Below, piece after piece: positions 9,528-18,642 of a stretch of DNA of 64,000 bases. The notes below the pieces were generated by a model. It did not search any database and had not been told where the DNA came from. It worked only from the letters and a program-made list of their open reading frames with translations. Positions within the stretch are counted from its first letter, which is position 1. Every line of letters starts with the position of its first letter. The stretch spans positions 1-64,000 of the forward strand of contig CAZHCA010000002.1 of assembly GCA_964530825.1 (NCBI GenBank), read 5' to 3'. Source of the stretch: CAZHCA01 sp964530825. Lineage in GTDB: Bacteria; Bacteroidota; Bacteroidia; Chitinophagales; Saprospiraceae. A program made the translations under genes and the position numbers.

Positions 9528-10580
9528 TTAAAATTCCTGAAAATTGGTCGCGATACTAAAATGATTGGTACCTCCGCCAACATGCCAGTTGGTGCGGCCA
9601 TAATCGATCCGGAAACGATTGATCTTGAAGCCGGCTCCAAAAGTGAAACCCGACAAGCTTCCAAAACCGTCAATCGATAATTCATTTCTCAACAGGTGGT
9701 TATAGCCAAAACGCAAGCGCAGATTTTCTCCTTCACCGAACAAGAATTCACCGTTGAAAACGAAGTGCTGGAATAAATTATCGGCAAAGCGCTCGAAGTC
9801 GGTGCGTTGGCCAGCATCCTGGCCAAAGAAAATTTCGGCCCCGTCATCATTGGGATCGTCGTAAAGAATGTCCCAATCTTCCAGGTGGCGGTAGGTGACG
9901 CTAAAACGGAAAGGTAGATAGCGGAGTTTTTTCGAAAATCCGAACTGGATCTCGAAGGGTAGTGTTTCCCGTTCACCTCCTTCAGCATAGACCGAAAGCT
10001 GCGCCCCCATATTGCGGAAGAGAAAAGTAGCAGTGAAATTTTTGGCGGTATCCTGGTAAACCGCCGAAGCATCTGCAGCCAGACCCCAGGATGTGAAGCC
10101 CTCTAAATTAGAGGAAATCACTTTGAGATTAACGCCCAGATTGATTCGCTCATAGACAGTCTTGGCCCCACCGAAAGTAATGGCATAGTCGGCTGCTTTG
10201 AAAGTGCCTTCCTTTTGAAAAAAGGCGTTGGTGCGGTCGATTTCCCCATAGCTCACATAATTTATTCCGCCATGCACAGTAGCGCCCCATTTATCGATGT
10301 GGTGGCCGTAAGCTGCATATCCGTGGTTGATCCCTGCTACGAAAAAAGCGTGGCTGAAGGCGATCTGTTGGTGCATCTGCGGATTGAGGAGCCCCGGATT
10401 GACAAAAGCCAAGCTCACGTCGTCGTCAACAACGGCAATCAGATTCCCACCCAGGGCAGAAATGCGCGGTGAGGGAGAAAGATTGAGGAACTGATAGATA
10501 TGATCACCTCCCGTTTGGGCACGAAGAATGGCTGGCAGGAGCCATAATAAGCATAGGAGAAGGGGTAGCAATCGTTTCAT
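9528..10580 (-). CDS. porQ: Type IX secretion system protein PorQ
   Basis: Outer-membrane beta-barrel of the PorV/PorQ family; PorQ is needed in the T9SS attachment complex that handles proteins with C-terminal sorting domains. A signal peptide (residues 1-21, ending LRAQ) precedes GGDHIYQFLNLSPSPRISAL and GGNLIAVVDDDVSLAFVNPG, which is the PorQ signature region. The rest is amphipathic beta strands ending in aromatic FQEF, as for an outer-membrane barrel. Length (350) fits. It lies 3 bases after the MORN lipoprotein gene and 54 bases before the serpin. A T9SS cargo with a sorting domain is encoded at 22704-23201. Confidence 0.87.
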   Translation of the reverse strand: MKRLLPLLLCLLWLLPAILRAQTGGDHIYQFLNLSPSPRISALGGNLIAVVDDDVSLAFVNPGLLNPQMHQQIAFSHAFFVAGINHGYAAYGHHIDKWGATVHGGINYVSYGEIDRTNAFFQKEGTFKAADYAITFGGAKTVYERINLGVNLKVISSNLEGFTSWGLAADASAVYQDTAKNFTATFLFRNMGAQLSVYAEGGERETLPFEIQFGFSKKLRYLPFRFSVTYRHLEDWDILYDDPNDDGAEIFFGQDAGQRTDFERFADNLFQHFVFNGEFLFGEGENLRLRFGYNHLLRNELSIDGFGSLSGFTFGAGFKINRFRIDYGRTNWHVGGGTNHFSIATNFQEF

Positions 10581-10583
10581 GCA

Positions 10584-11306
10584 TCAAATATTTTCGTCGT
10601 TGCGCGACCAGATGGTCCGGCAGATACCCACTTTACAATCCATTTTTTTAATGAGGTTACCCGCTTCGTCGTAAAGCTCCAATAAACCGTGCTCGTTATC
10701 GCCGTCTTTATAGTTCCCCCTTGCCTTGATGTTACCATTGGGATGGTAGGCCGTGAAAGGTCCGTTTTCTTTGTTGTCTTCAAAAGTCACTACTTCTTTC
10801 AGCGTGCCATCATCGTACCACTGGTACCATTTTCCGCGCATGGCATTATCGACGTACAGGCCCTTTTGCTGAAGCCGGCCATTTTTATAATAAGATCGAT
10901 AAGGACCGTCAAAAACCCCCATATCGTAGGTTTCTACGATATGGGTGTCGCCTGCGGCGTAGTACAATGTACGCTGCCCATTAAGCGTATCGCGTACAAA
11001 AGTAGCCTCTTCGACCAGCGTACCTTCCGGGGAGTGCCGAAAAAAGAGGCCGTGGCGCTCCTCCGTTCCGGCAATAACGAAATACGATTCTTTGTTCCCG
11101 AAGACATCTTCGCCTTTGACTTGTTTGAGTTGGTCGGGCCCGATACCATTGTCAGCCTCACCGCCTTTGGGTTCCATTTTGGTACTTTCTTCCACTCCCG
11201 GAGAATCGGGAGCCACTTCTTCTTCGGCGCCTCCCGCTTTTTCCGAACAAGCCGAGGTGAAGCAACCGGCAGCAACAATCAACAGGAATAGCCACAAACG
11301 TTGCAT
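10584..11306 (-). CDS. MORN/YwqK-repeat lipoprotein
   Basis: Predicted envelope lipoprotein of unknown function. From the Met at 11306 the protein (240 residues) begins with a hydrophobic signal carrying two candidate lipobox cysteines (AAGC at 15, TSAC at 20). An acidic linker follows, then from about residue 110 a series of MORN-like repeats of the YwqK type: DGPYRSYYKNGRLQQKG, RGKWYQWYDDGTLKEV, NGPFTAYHPNGNIKARG, HGLLELYDEAGNLIKK. The longer in-frame extension upstream is rejected because it lacks a signal and starts inside the ugd 3' end. The stop lies 3 bases before porQ, so the two are probably co-transcribed; whether it acts in T9SS is only an inference from position. Confidence 0.78.
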   Translation of the reverse strand: MQRLWLFLLIVAAGCFTSACSEKAGGAEEEVAPDSPGVEESTKMEPKGGEADNGIGPDQLKQVKGEDVFGNKESYFVIAGTEERHGLFFRHSPEGTLVEEATFVRDTLNGQRTLYYAAGDTHIVETYDMGVFDGPYRSYYKNGRLQQKGLYVDNAMRGKWYQWYDDGTLKEVVTFEDNKENGPFTAYHPNGNIKARGNYKDGDNEHGLLELYDEAGNLIKKMDCKVGICRTIWSRNDENI

Positions 11307-11416
11307 GGATAAAGGGTTTTGAATTGCACGAGCTTCGTAAGCCGAGCAGCGTTGGGTCGACACCCGCCCGCGTAAAATTAACGCAAGGATCTCGAAAATT
11401 GTACGTCGGCAAGACG

Positions 11417-12757
11417 TCAAAGATGATTAGATTTCGCCGCCATTTGACTTACGGTCTGACGCCCGATACTCTCGTAATAAAATCCTTCTTCGCGAATGAC
11501 TTCGAGGTCGTAAAGATTGCGACCATCAAAGATAACGGGGTGCTTCATCAGCTGTCTCATCACCTGATAACTCGGCGTACGGAAAACACTCCATTCGGTA
11601 CATATGGCCAACCCGTCGGCTGCGATGAGCGCCTCGTATTGATCTTTGACAAAAGTGATGCGGTCGCCAAAAACCCGTTTTACGTTTTCCATTGCTTCGG
11701 GGTCGTAGGCCCGAATCTGTGCACCTTTATCCAACAGGCGCTCGATGATGTACAGTGCCGGCGCCTCCCGGATATCGTCGGTATTCGGCTTGAAAGCAAG
11801 CCCCCAGATTCCAATGACCTTTCCGGAGAGGTCCTGCTTAAAGTAACGCTCAATCTTATCGGCCAGCACGACCCGCTGCTGGGTATTGACGTTCATCACC
11901 GAATTCAGAATGCGGAAATCGTAATCAAACTGGCCGGAGGTTTTAGCCAACGCTTGTACATCTTTGGGAAAGCAGGAGCCTCCATAACCAATTCCAGGAA
12001 ACAAAAAGCGCTTACCAATTCGGGTATCGCTACCGATACCAAGCCGGACATTGTCGACGTTAGCACCCACCTTTTCGCAAAGATTGGCAATTTCGTTCAT
12101 GAAAGAAATGCGCGTGGCCAGGTAAGAATTGGCGGCGTATTTGGTCATTTCCGCCGAGCGCTCATCCATAAACAGGATCGGATTTCCCTGGCGAACGAAC
12201 GGCTCGTAGAGTTGGCGCATCAACTTACGTGCACGCTCCGACCGGGTACCGATAACGACCCGGTCAGGCTTGAGAAAGTCTTCTACCGCTACCCCCTCGC
12301 GCAAAAACTCCGGATTGGAGACGACATCGAAAAGTGCCTCATCCAGGTTATCCGCCATTACCGCGTGTACCTTTTCGGCCGTACCTACCGGCACGGTGCT
12401 TTTATCTACAATAATCTTGTAGTCCTCTATTATGTGGGAAAGCTGCTGGGCCACGTTGAGCACATACGACAGATCTGCAGACCCATCTTCACCGGGGGGC
12501 GTGGGCAGCGCCAAAAAGATGATCTGGGCATCTTTGATGGCTTCCGCCAGATCAGTTGTAAAATGCAAGCGCCCCTGACGGGTATTGCGTTCGAATAAAT
12601 TTTCTAATCCAGGCTCATAAATCGGAACCTCGCCCCGTTGCATTCGTGCAACCTTATCTGCATCTATATCGACACATACCACTTGGTTACCCGTCTCTGC
12701 AAAACATGTGCCTGATACCAAGCCTACGTAACCGGTACCTACTACTGCAATGTTCAT
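11417..12757 (-). CDS. UDP-glucose 6-dehydrogenase
   Basis: Oxidises UDP-glucose to UDP-glucuronate with two NAD+, feeding exopolysaccharide and lipopolysaccharide sugars; cytoplasmic. The N-terminal Rossmann motif is MNIAVVGTGYVGLVSG (residues 1-16). The catalytic cysteine motif is FPGIGYGGSCFPKDVQAL (Cys about residue 261). The central helix and C-terminal UDP-binding part (GIWGLAFKPNTDDIREAP) complete the family. Length 446 fits the bacterial Ugd/TuaD group. Divergent from the patatin gene across 211 bases. Confidence 0.95.
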   Translation of the reverse strand: MNIAVVGTGYVGLVSGTCFAETGNQVVCVDIDADKVARMQRGEVPIYEPGLENLFERNTRQGRLHFTTDLAEAIKDAQIIFLALPTPPGEDGSADLSYVLNVAQQLSHIIEDYKIIVDKSTVPVGTAEKVHAVMADNLDEALFDVVSNPEFLREGVAVEDFLKPDRVVIGTRSERARKLMRQLYEPFVRQGNPILFMDERSAEMTKYAANSYLATRISFMNEIANLCEKVGANVDNVRLGIGSDTRIGKRFLFPGIGYGGSCFPKDVQALAKTSGQFDYDFRILNSVMNVNTQQRVVLADKIERYFKQDLSGKVIGIWGLAFKPNTDDIREAPALYIIERLLDKGAQIRAYDPEAMENVKRVFGDRITFVKDQYEALIAADGLAICTEWSVFRTPSYQVMRQLMKHPVIFDGRNLYDLEVIREEGFYYESIGRQTVSQMAAKSNHL

Positions 12758-12968
12758 AGTTAAGGATTTAATTGAAGTGTTTGTATAGTTTTTGTTCTCC
12801 CAGCTTAACGGAATAAGCCGTAAATATAAATTCCATTTTTAGCGCAATCCTCCAACAGTTAAAACGGTTTGGTCGAATTATCGGTTATTTCATTAAGTTC
12901 CAAAAGACGCAACATGTATCTTCTTGTAGTTATGCACTATCTTTTGCAACAGAATAGTTTTGCCCCTT

Positions 12969-15221
12969 ATGCGCTCCATGTGGTATAAATTCTTTTACTC
13001 CTTTCCTGTGCAATTGGTCATTATCCATCTGCGCAGCAACCTGATTTTCCTGGCGCTTTGGGTTTTTCTCGTCATGCTGATTAACGGATACATCGCTCAG
13101 AAATTGGGAATTCGCTATTTGTTTCTCGACCCGGAATACCTGGGAGCAGTCAGCTTCTGGAGCTTCTTCATACCAGGATTAGCATTTGGGGGCTTTTTGC
13201 TGACCTGGAATCTGACCACCTACCTTCTCACTTCTCATCACTTTCCATTTTTGGCGACCCTTGCCCGACCGTTTACTAAGTTTTGCCTTAACAACCTCAT
13301 ACTGCCCGGCGCTTTTCTGCTTTTTTACTTAATCAAAATCATTGAATTTCAAGGTGTTTTCTCGCAAGCTGGATTTGAGGCGCTTTTTTACTACTGCTTC
13401 GGGTTCCTCAGCGGCTTTTTGACTACTATTCTAGTTTATTTCATGTATTTCTATTACACAAACAAAGATATATCCTTTTACGAAACCGGGAAACCGATCC
13501 CCCCCAATTTAAACCGCCCCATCACACCCGGACGCCCCGATGTGGACCTTGATGAAATCAAGCTCGATGATCGTCGCTGGCGGGTGGATACCTACCTCAA
13601 TGAGTATTTCCGCCTGCGATTGGTGCGCAGTGTGGCCCATTACGATGCCTCTATGCTGCTGAGCATTTTCCGTCAAAACCATCTAAATGCACTGATTATT
13701 CAACTTTTTACGATCATCTTGCTGATTTTGTTGGGCTGGTTGATCGAATATCCCGTTTTCCGAATCCCGGCGGCAGCCAGCCTGCTCATCTTTTTTAGCA
13801 TCATTGTGGCCATCGTCGGTGCCCTTTCCTATTGGCTTAATCGCTGGCGTACCACTGTTATTCTGGTTTTGTTGGTTTTGATCAACTGGATATCTTCTTT
13901 TGATATCGGAAAACTAAACAACCGTGCCTACGGTCTTGACTACTCCCCCGATGCACGCCCGGAATATAGCTATGACAAACTGCTGGCACATTGCTCAAGC
14001 GAACAGGTCGAACTGGACCGGAGGGCAACCATTGGCATCTTGGAGCGCTGGAAGGCCAACACTGGACAAGACAAACCCAAAATGATCATCCTCTGTGTGA
14101 GCGGGGGCGGCCTGCGCTCCGCTACTTGGACCATGCACGTTACGCAAACGGCCGACCGGATGCTGGGCGGGAAATTGCTCGATCATACGGTTCTCATTAC
14201 TGGCGCTTCCGGAGGAATGTTGGGAATGGCTTACTTGCGCGAGCTAATGCTGCAAAAAGAAAACGGAGCCGATATCAACCTTTATGACCGGAAATACCTC
14301 GACCATCTTTCCCAGGACCTGCTCAACCCCGTCGCCTTCGCCTTTGTGGCAAATGATTTGTTTTTGCCCATCAGCCGGTTCGAAAAAAACGGTAAACGCT
14401 ACCGGAAAGACCGAGGCTATTTTTTTGAAAAACAGCTCAATGAAAACACCAATTACCGGTTAGATAAGCCAATACGCGAATACCGGGATCCTGAAAAAGC
14501 GGCTACCATCCCCCTGCTCTTTATCACGCCTTCGGTAGTCAATGACGCCCGCAGAATGATCATTTCTCCTCAGGGGGTTTCTTATATGATGGTAGCTCCC
14601 ATCGGATTTGAAAAGACCAACTCGGTTGAGGTCGATGCGGTAGATTTTGGCTGGTTGTTCGAAAGTGCCGATGCGCAAAATTTGAACTTCACTTCGGCAT
14701 TACGCATGAATGCCACCTACCCTTACATTCTGCCCAGCGTACACCTGCCCAGCAAACCGGAAATTGAAGTCATGGATGCCGGATTCCGGGATAATTATGG
14801 CATTCTGTCAGCTACGCGCTTCATACAGGTTTTTCAGGATTGGATACGGGCAAATACCAGTGGTGTGGTACTATTGCAGATTGCCAGCTCGGAAAAAATC
14901 GAAGATATACGTCCGAGCGAAGGCCAGGGAGTGATTGAAGCGCTTTTCAACCCTTTTGATATTCCCCATAGTTTTCTAAGCCTCCAGGAATTCGAACAAG
15001 ATAACAGTCTCGGTTTTATCTACGATATCCTGGGCCCGGATATGTTTAAGATCGTTCGCTTTATTTACCAACCCGGCTACGACGGAACACCGGTAGCCTC
15101 GATCTCGTTCCACATTAGTGAGCGGGAAAAAGAGGTCGTGATGGAAGCACTGGACGAAAAGGACAATCAGTCGAATCTACGACGTTTGCTCAACGCATTT
15201 CACCTGGCGGCCAACAATTGA
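12969..15221 (+). CDS. Membrane-anchored patatin-like phospholipase
   Basis: Predicted lipid acyl hydrolase. The N-terminal half (about residues 1-330) contains roughly seven hydrophobic segments in two groups. The C-terminal half is a patatin domain: glycine-rich oxyanion loop SGGGLRSA (about 378), nucleophile motif GASGGMLG (Ser about 415) and the dyad aspartate in MDAGFRDNYG (about 602). Patatins use this Ser-Asp dyad on phospholipids. Such a large membrane part is not found in soluble bacterial patatins. Start: a TTG at 12960 opens the frame, but the ATG at 12969 (or 12978) is more likely. The thioredoxin-like gene follows 36 bases on. Substrate and side of the membrane are unknown. Confidence 0.85.
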   Translation: MRSMWYKFFYSFPVQLVIIHLRSNLIFLALWVFLVMLINGYIAQKLGIRYLFLDPEYLGAVSFWSFFIPGLAFGGFLLTWNLTTYLLTSHHFPFLATLARPFTKFCLNNLILPGAFLLFYLIKIIEFQGVFSQAGFEALFYYCFGFLSGFLTTILVYFMYFYYTNKDISFYETGKPIPPNLNRPITPGRPDVDLDEIKLDDRRWRVDTYLNEYFRLRLVRSVAHYDASMLLSIFRQNHLNALIIQLFTIILLILLGWLIEYPVFRIPAAASLLIFFSIIVAIVGALSYWLNRWRTTVILVLLVLINWISSFDIGKLNNRAYGLDYSPDARPEYSYDKLLAHCSSEQVELDRRATIGILERWKANTGQDKPKMIILCVSGGGLRSATWTMHVTQTADRMLGGKLLDHTVLITGASGGMLGMAYLRELMLQKENGADINLYDRKYLDHLSQDLLNPVAFAFVANDLFLPISRFEKNGKRYRKDRGYFFEKQLNENTNYRLDKPIREYRDPEKAATIPLLFITPSVVNDARRMIISPQGVSYMMVAPIGFEKTNSVEVDAVDFGWLFESADAQNLNFTSALRMNATYPYILPSVHLPSKPEIEVMDAGFRDNYGILSATRFIQVFQDWIRANTSGVVLLQIASSEKIEDIRPSEGQGVIEALFNPFDIPHSFLSLQEFEQDNSLGFIYDILGPDMFKIVRFIYQPGYDGTPVASISFHISEREKEVVMEALDEKDNQSNLRRLLNAFHLAANN

Positions 15222-15257
15222 CCTGCCTGCAGCATTTTACTGAATAAAAGTTTAAAC

Positions 15258-15896
15258 ATGCAATTTATACCTAACGATATCTGGAACCAGGCCATGCTTT
15301 ACAGCGACTATCGCCAACTGGCAGATGACCTATATGCACAGGGTAAAACCACTGGTGAGAACCACAGTTCATCCATGCTGGAATATACGCGGATGAACAT
15401 CCAGCGCATGCAAAGACTCGACCGTTCAACCAAGTTAACGGAAGCAACATTGACGGCCCTCAACCAAGTGGACCGCCCGCAAAAGTGGCTAGTAATTACC
15501 GAAGCCTGGTGTGGTGATGCAGCCCAAACGGTACCCATAATGGTAAAAATGGCGGCCGCCAATCCGCTGATCGAATTTCGTGTCATTTTGCGCGATGAGC
15601 AGCCGGCGCTAATGGATCAATTCCTGACCAATGGCGCACGTTCTATCCCCGTTTTGATTATGATGGAAGCAAACTTCGAAGTGTTGGGCAGCTGGGCCCC
15701 TCGCCCGGAACCGGCCCAACAGATGGCCTTGAACGGTAAAGTGAAAAGCCAATCTCTGACTCCCGAAGAAAGAAAAGTTTTTAATCAAGAGCTGAAAAAG
15801 GAATTGCAAAAGTGGTACGCTCGGGATAAAACGCAAACCACACAGGAGGAGATCTCCCGGATGCTGCGCGAGGTTACCACAATAGGGTGTGCTTGA
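15258..15896 (+). CDS. Thioredoxin-like protein with a single active-site Cys
   Basis: Cytoplasmic protein (no signal) with a thioredoxin fold of the Thioredoxin_9 type. The active-site region is ITEAWCGDAAQTVP (about residue 84): the first Cys is there, but the second Cys of CxxC is replaced by Ala, so ordinary dithiol exchange is not expected. The cis-proline loop GARSIPVLI (about 131) is present. The 212-residue protein has helical extensions at both ends and finishes with a second Cys (IGCA). It probably shares a transcript with the patatin upstream (36-base gap). A monothiol redox or binding role is inferred. Confidence 0.82.
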   Translation: MQFIPNDIWNQAMLYSDYRQLADDLYAQGKTTGENHSSSMLEYTRMNIQRMQRLDRSTKLTEATLTALNQVDRPQKWLVITEAWCGDAAQTVPIMVKMAAANPLIEFRVILRDEQPALMDQFLTNGARSIPVLIMMEANFEVLGSWAPRPEPAQQMALNGKVKSQSLTPEERKVFNQELKKELQKWYARDKTQTTQEEISRMLREVTTIGCA

Positions 15897-15941
15897 AAAA
15901 TGTTCTTAGTCAGCGACAATCAGGTAAATGGCTACTAGATG

Positions 15942-15970
15942 AGGCACAAAAACGAAGCGTTTGCGTGCCT
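15942..15970. terminator. Hairpin between convergent genes
   Basis: Nested stem: AGGCAC (15942-15947) pairs with GTGCCT (15965-15970), and inside it AAACG (15950-15954) pairs with CGTTT (15958-15962) around a 3-base loop. It lies between two convergent genes and could stop transcription from both. The T tract is poor. Confidence 0.45.
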
Positions 15971-16016
15971 GCATATCAGAGTGCTTTTTAGCATGTGTAG
16001 GTGTTGCCTAAATGTT

Positions 16017-17156
16017 CTACTCGGTATAACTGATCCGGTAAATCTTGTCGGCATAATCATCCGATAACAACATAGACCCATCGGGCAAAAACTCGATGTC
16101 GACCGGACGCCCCCAGGCATTGTCTTTCTTTTCGTTTAGCCAGCCTTCGGCAAAAGGCTCATAACTAACCGCCTGGTTGCCATCCAGCTTAACCATCATG
16201 ACGCGGTAGCCGATTTTTTCGGACCGATTCCAGGAACCGTGCTCTGCGATCAGAATCTGTCCGCGATAGGCTGGCGGAAACATATCGCCGGTATAAAACT
16301 CCACGCCCAAGGGTGCTACGTGCGGCCCCAACTTTTGCACCGGCGGTACAAAGTCGGCACAGTCTGCTTGACTTCCAAACTCCGGATCGGGCAGATCGCC
16401 CTGGTGGCAGTACGGGTATCCGAAATGTAAGCCGTCTTGAGTGGCCCGGTTCAACTCGCAGGCCGGTTGATTATCGCCCATCCAATCGCGCCCGTTATCG
16501 GTAAACCAAAGCTCCCCGGTCTCGGGGTGCCAGGTAAATCCTACTGTATTGCGGATACCGCGGTGCACAATTTCCATTCCGCTACCATCGGGGTTAAGCC
16601 GGGTTATGGAATTGAAGATTACCTCCTCCGACTCGCAAATGTTGCAAGGCGCACCGACTGGCACATACAATTTCCCGTCGGGGCCAAAATCAATAAATTT
16701 CCAGCCGTGATGAGTCTCTTCCGGGTAACCATCGAAAACCACGACCGGTTCGGGCGGGTCGGCCAGGTTGGCTTCGATATTTTCAAACCGCAAAATTCGA
16801 TTGACTTCCGCTACGTAAAGGTCGCCATCGAGAAAGGCTACGCCGTTGGGTAACTTCAGATTTTTGGCAATCGTGTATTGCTCATCCACCTTTGAGTCGC
16901 CGTCGGTGTCGCGCAAAGCATACACATTCCCCTTAGAACGAGTCCCCACGAATAGGACTCCGGAGGGTGTCAGCTCCATGGACCTTGCATTGACGACTCC
17001 GTCGGCATACACGTCGATCCGAAAGCCTTCCGGAAGACGAATGGTCTCTAGCTTGGTGTCACTATTTACGAGAATTTTGGGTCCCGGAGGATTCACATTT
17101 CCACAGCCCGCTACTAACAAAGCGCTACAACAAAGCGCGACTATACAGGTGCGCAT
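16017..17156 (-). CDS. PQQ-type sugar (sorbosone) dehydrogenase-like lipoprotein
   Basis: Beta-propeller protein of the soluble glucose/L-sorbosone dehydrogenase superfamily, lipid-anchored in the envelope. The signal ends at the lipobox LVAGC (Cys 18). Family features include LPEGFRIDVYADGVVNAR, the blade motifs HHGWKFIDFGPDGKLYVPVG (about 160) and HRGIRNTVGFTWHPETGELW, FTDNGRDWMGDNQPACE, and the C-terminal GRPVDIEFLPDGSMLLSDDY. Length 379 is usual. Cofactor and substrate cannot be told from sequence; PQQ dependence is by family only. No PQQ biosynthesis genes lie nearby. Confidence 0.85.
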   Translation of the reverse strand: MRTCIVALCCSALLVAGCGNVNPPGPKILVNSDTKLETIRLPEGFRIDVYADGVVNARSMELTPSGVLFVGTRSKGNVYALRDTDGDSKVDEQYTIAKNLKLPNGVAFLDGDLYVAEVNRILRFENIEANLADPPEPVVVFDGYPEETHHGWKFIDFGPDGKLYVPVGAPCNICESEEVIFNSITRLNPDGSGMEIVHRGIRNTVGFTWHPETGELWFTDNGRDWMGDNQPACELNRATQDGLHFGYPYCHQGDLPDPEFGSQADCADFVPPVQKLGPHVAPLGVEFYTGDMFPPAYRGQILIAEHGSWNRSEKIGYRVMMVKLDGNQAVSYEPFAEGWLNEKKDNAWGRPVDIEFLPDGSMLLSDDYADKIYRISYTE

Positions 17157-17309
17157 ATCATTTATTTTTGGTAGTTACTTTTCTAATGCCCAAGTGGCCC
17201 GGATGTTTCCCGGCTGGTGCAAAGATGCAAAACGAAGGCATGAGGAGGAGGCAGCATACTGCTCTTTCGTAGGCCCGCTTAAATCCAAAAACGAAACGTT
17301 CTTCCTGGT

Positions 17310-18635
17310 TTATTTTCCCGCCATTTCCGGTAAAAAGTCGAAAAAATAGGCCTGGTAGAGATCGCGTTGCCCATGTCCATCTTTACGCGAAGAAGTAAAA
17401 TACGCAGTATAGCCGTCTTTCGAAAGTCGAAAATGCGTCTCATCTCCTGCCGAATTGATAGGCATCCCAATATTCTCCGGGAGGGTCCATCTGCCCGTCC
17501 GGTAATCCTGTGTGGCTCGCAACACATCGAAACCACCCAGACTCAACTCGGGGTGGTTGCTGCTGTAATAGAGGGTATAGTTATTATTGGCAAGAAAAGG
17601 CGTCGTCTCATCGTAAGGGGTGTTAATGTCGGGTCCCAGATTCTTAGGAGCCATCCAGCGACCACCCCTTCTTACCGTACGGTAAAGATCGTAACCACCA
17701 TATCCGCCAGGGCGGTTGGCCGGAAAAATAATCATAGTATCGCCGGCAAAGAAAACCGACCCATTCCCGGCGATGGCCTCTACTGGTGCTAGCAGCGGAT
17801 CGGAAGTGAGGCTCCGAACGCCTTGGGCTTGGAAAGTATCGACCAAAATCTGACCGCTGTTCAGATCAGCTCCCCGAAAGTAATAGAGCACTTTTCCCGA
17901 GTTGTGAATATCCAGCAAGACTTCATGTCGCGGGCTGTTCAGTAAATACGTGAGCTGCTGGGGAGACTGCCACTGCTCGCCCGATCGCTGTGTCTGGTAA
18001 ATATCGCTGGCGTACTGCCCCAGTTGCTCGTCAATCATCCCGTAACGATTGCGGGCACCGCCAATATTACCCCGGCGAATGCTGGAAAAGTACAGTCGGT
18101 CAGGATAATTTGGGCTTTGGATCGCGCCAAACTCGTCGTATTCGGTATTGATAGTGCCACCGAAATTTTCAACGTAGGCCCTGGGTTCGCGGAATTGCAG
18201 CTGTAGTCCATTCGAGCAACGCCGGATCGCATCCAGTACCAAGCGTCGGTTGCGCGCTTCTTTAACCCCCGTTTTCAGATAAGCTTTATAGTGCTCAGCG
18301 GCCTGTTCAAACTGGTGGCGCGCGTGGTAAATCCTGGCCAGATAGAGCCATACCTCGGGAAACACCCCCCGGTCGGCACCGGCTTGCATACTGAGCATGG
18401 CCTCTGCTTCGTCCAGGTCATTGACGTGAAAATAAGAAAGCGCCAGTAAAAATTGAGCTTCGGAGCCGTCACGCAAGCGCCGGTTATTTTTCAGCAGGCT
18501 GATAGTCTCCTCATAACGGCCGTGGTAAAAGAACTCTTCGGCTTTCTTTTGGATATCGCTCTCGGTTTGTTGTCCCTGCAATAGGGCCGGGCCGCCTGCA
18601 AACAGCCCGATGATGAGCAAGAAATACCAATGCAT
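17310..18635 (-). CDS. TPR and PD40 (TolB-like propeller) protein
   Basis: Secreted or periplasmic protein of unknown role. From the Met at 18635 (441 residues) it has a signal peptide (about residues 1-22, ending LLQGQ), helical TPR-like repeats (about 25-140: EEFFYHGRYEETISLLKN, LALSYFHVNDLDEAEAML, YLARIYHARHQFEQAAEHYK), then PD40/TolB-like blades such as YPDRLYFSSIRRG, LYYSSNHPELSLGGFDVLRA and GYTAYFTSSRKDGHGQRDLY. The OmpA domain often found at the end of this architecture is absent. It starts 7 bases after the E2 stop, so it is in that operon, an odd pairing. The longer upstream frame overlaps E2 and is rejected. Confidence 0.8.
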   Translation of the reverse strand: MHWYFLLIIGLFAGGPALLQGQQTESDIQKKAEEFFYHGRYEETISLLKNNRRLRDGSEAQFLLALSYFHVNDLDEAEAMLSMQAGADRGVFPEVWLYLARIYHARHQFEQAAEHYKAYLKTGVKEARNRRLVLDAIRRCSNGLQLQFREPRAYVENFGGTINTEYDEFGAIQSPNYPDRLYFSSIRRGNIGGARNRYGMIDEQLGQYASDIYQTQRSGEQWQSPQQLTYLLNSPRHEVLLDIHNSGKVLYYFRGADLNSGQILVDTFQAQGVRSLTSDPLLAPVEAIAGNGSVFFAGDTMIIFPANRPGGYGGYDLYRTVRRGGRWMAPKNLGPDINTPYDETTPFLANNNYTLYYSSNHPELSLGGFDVLRATQDYRTGRWTLPENIGMPINSAGDETHFRLSKDGYTAYFTSSRKDGHGQRDLYQAYFFDFLPEMAGK

Positions 18636-18642
18636 AGGCCTA

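Noticed and set aside
11324..12598. A 424-residue open frame on the plus strand opposite UDP-glucose dehydrogenase
   Set aside because: It is antisense to a clear, full-length ugd gene, has no recognisable domain or start context, and its open length follows from the codon bias of ugd.
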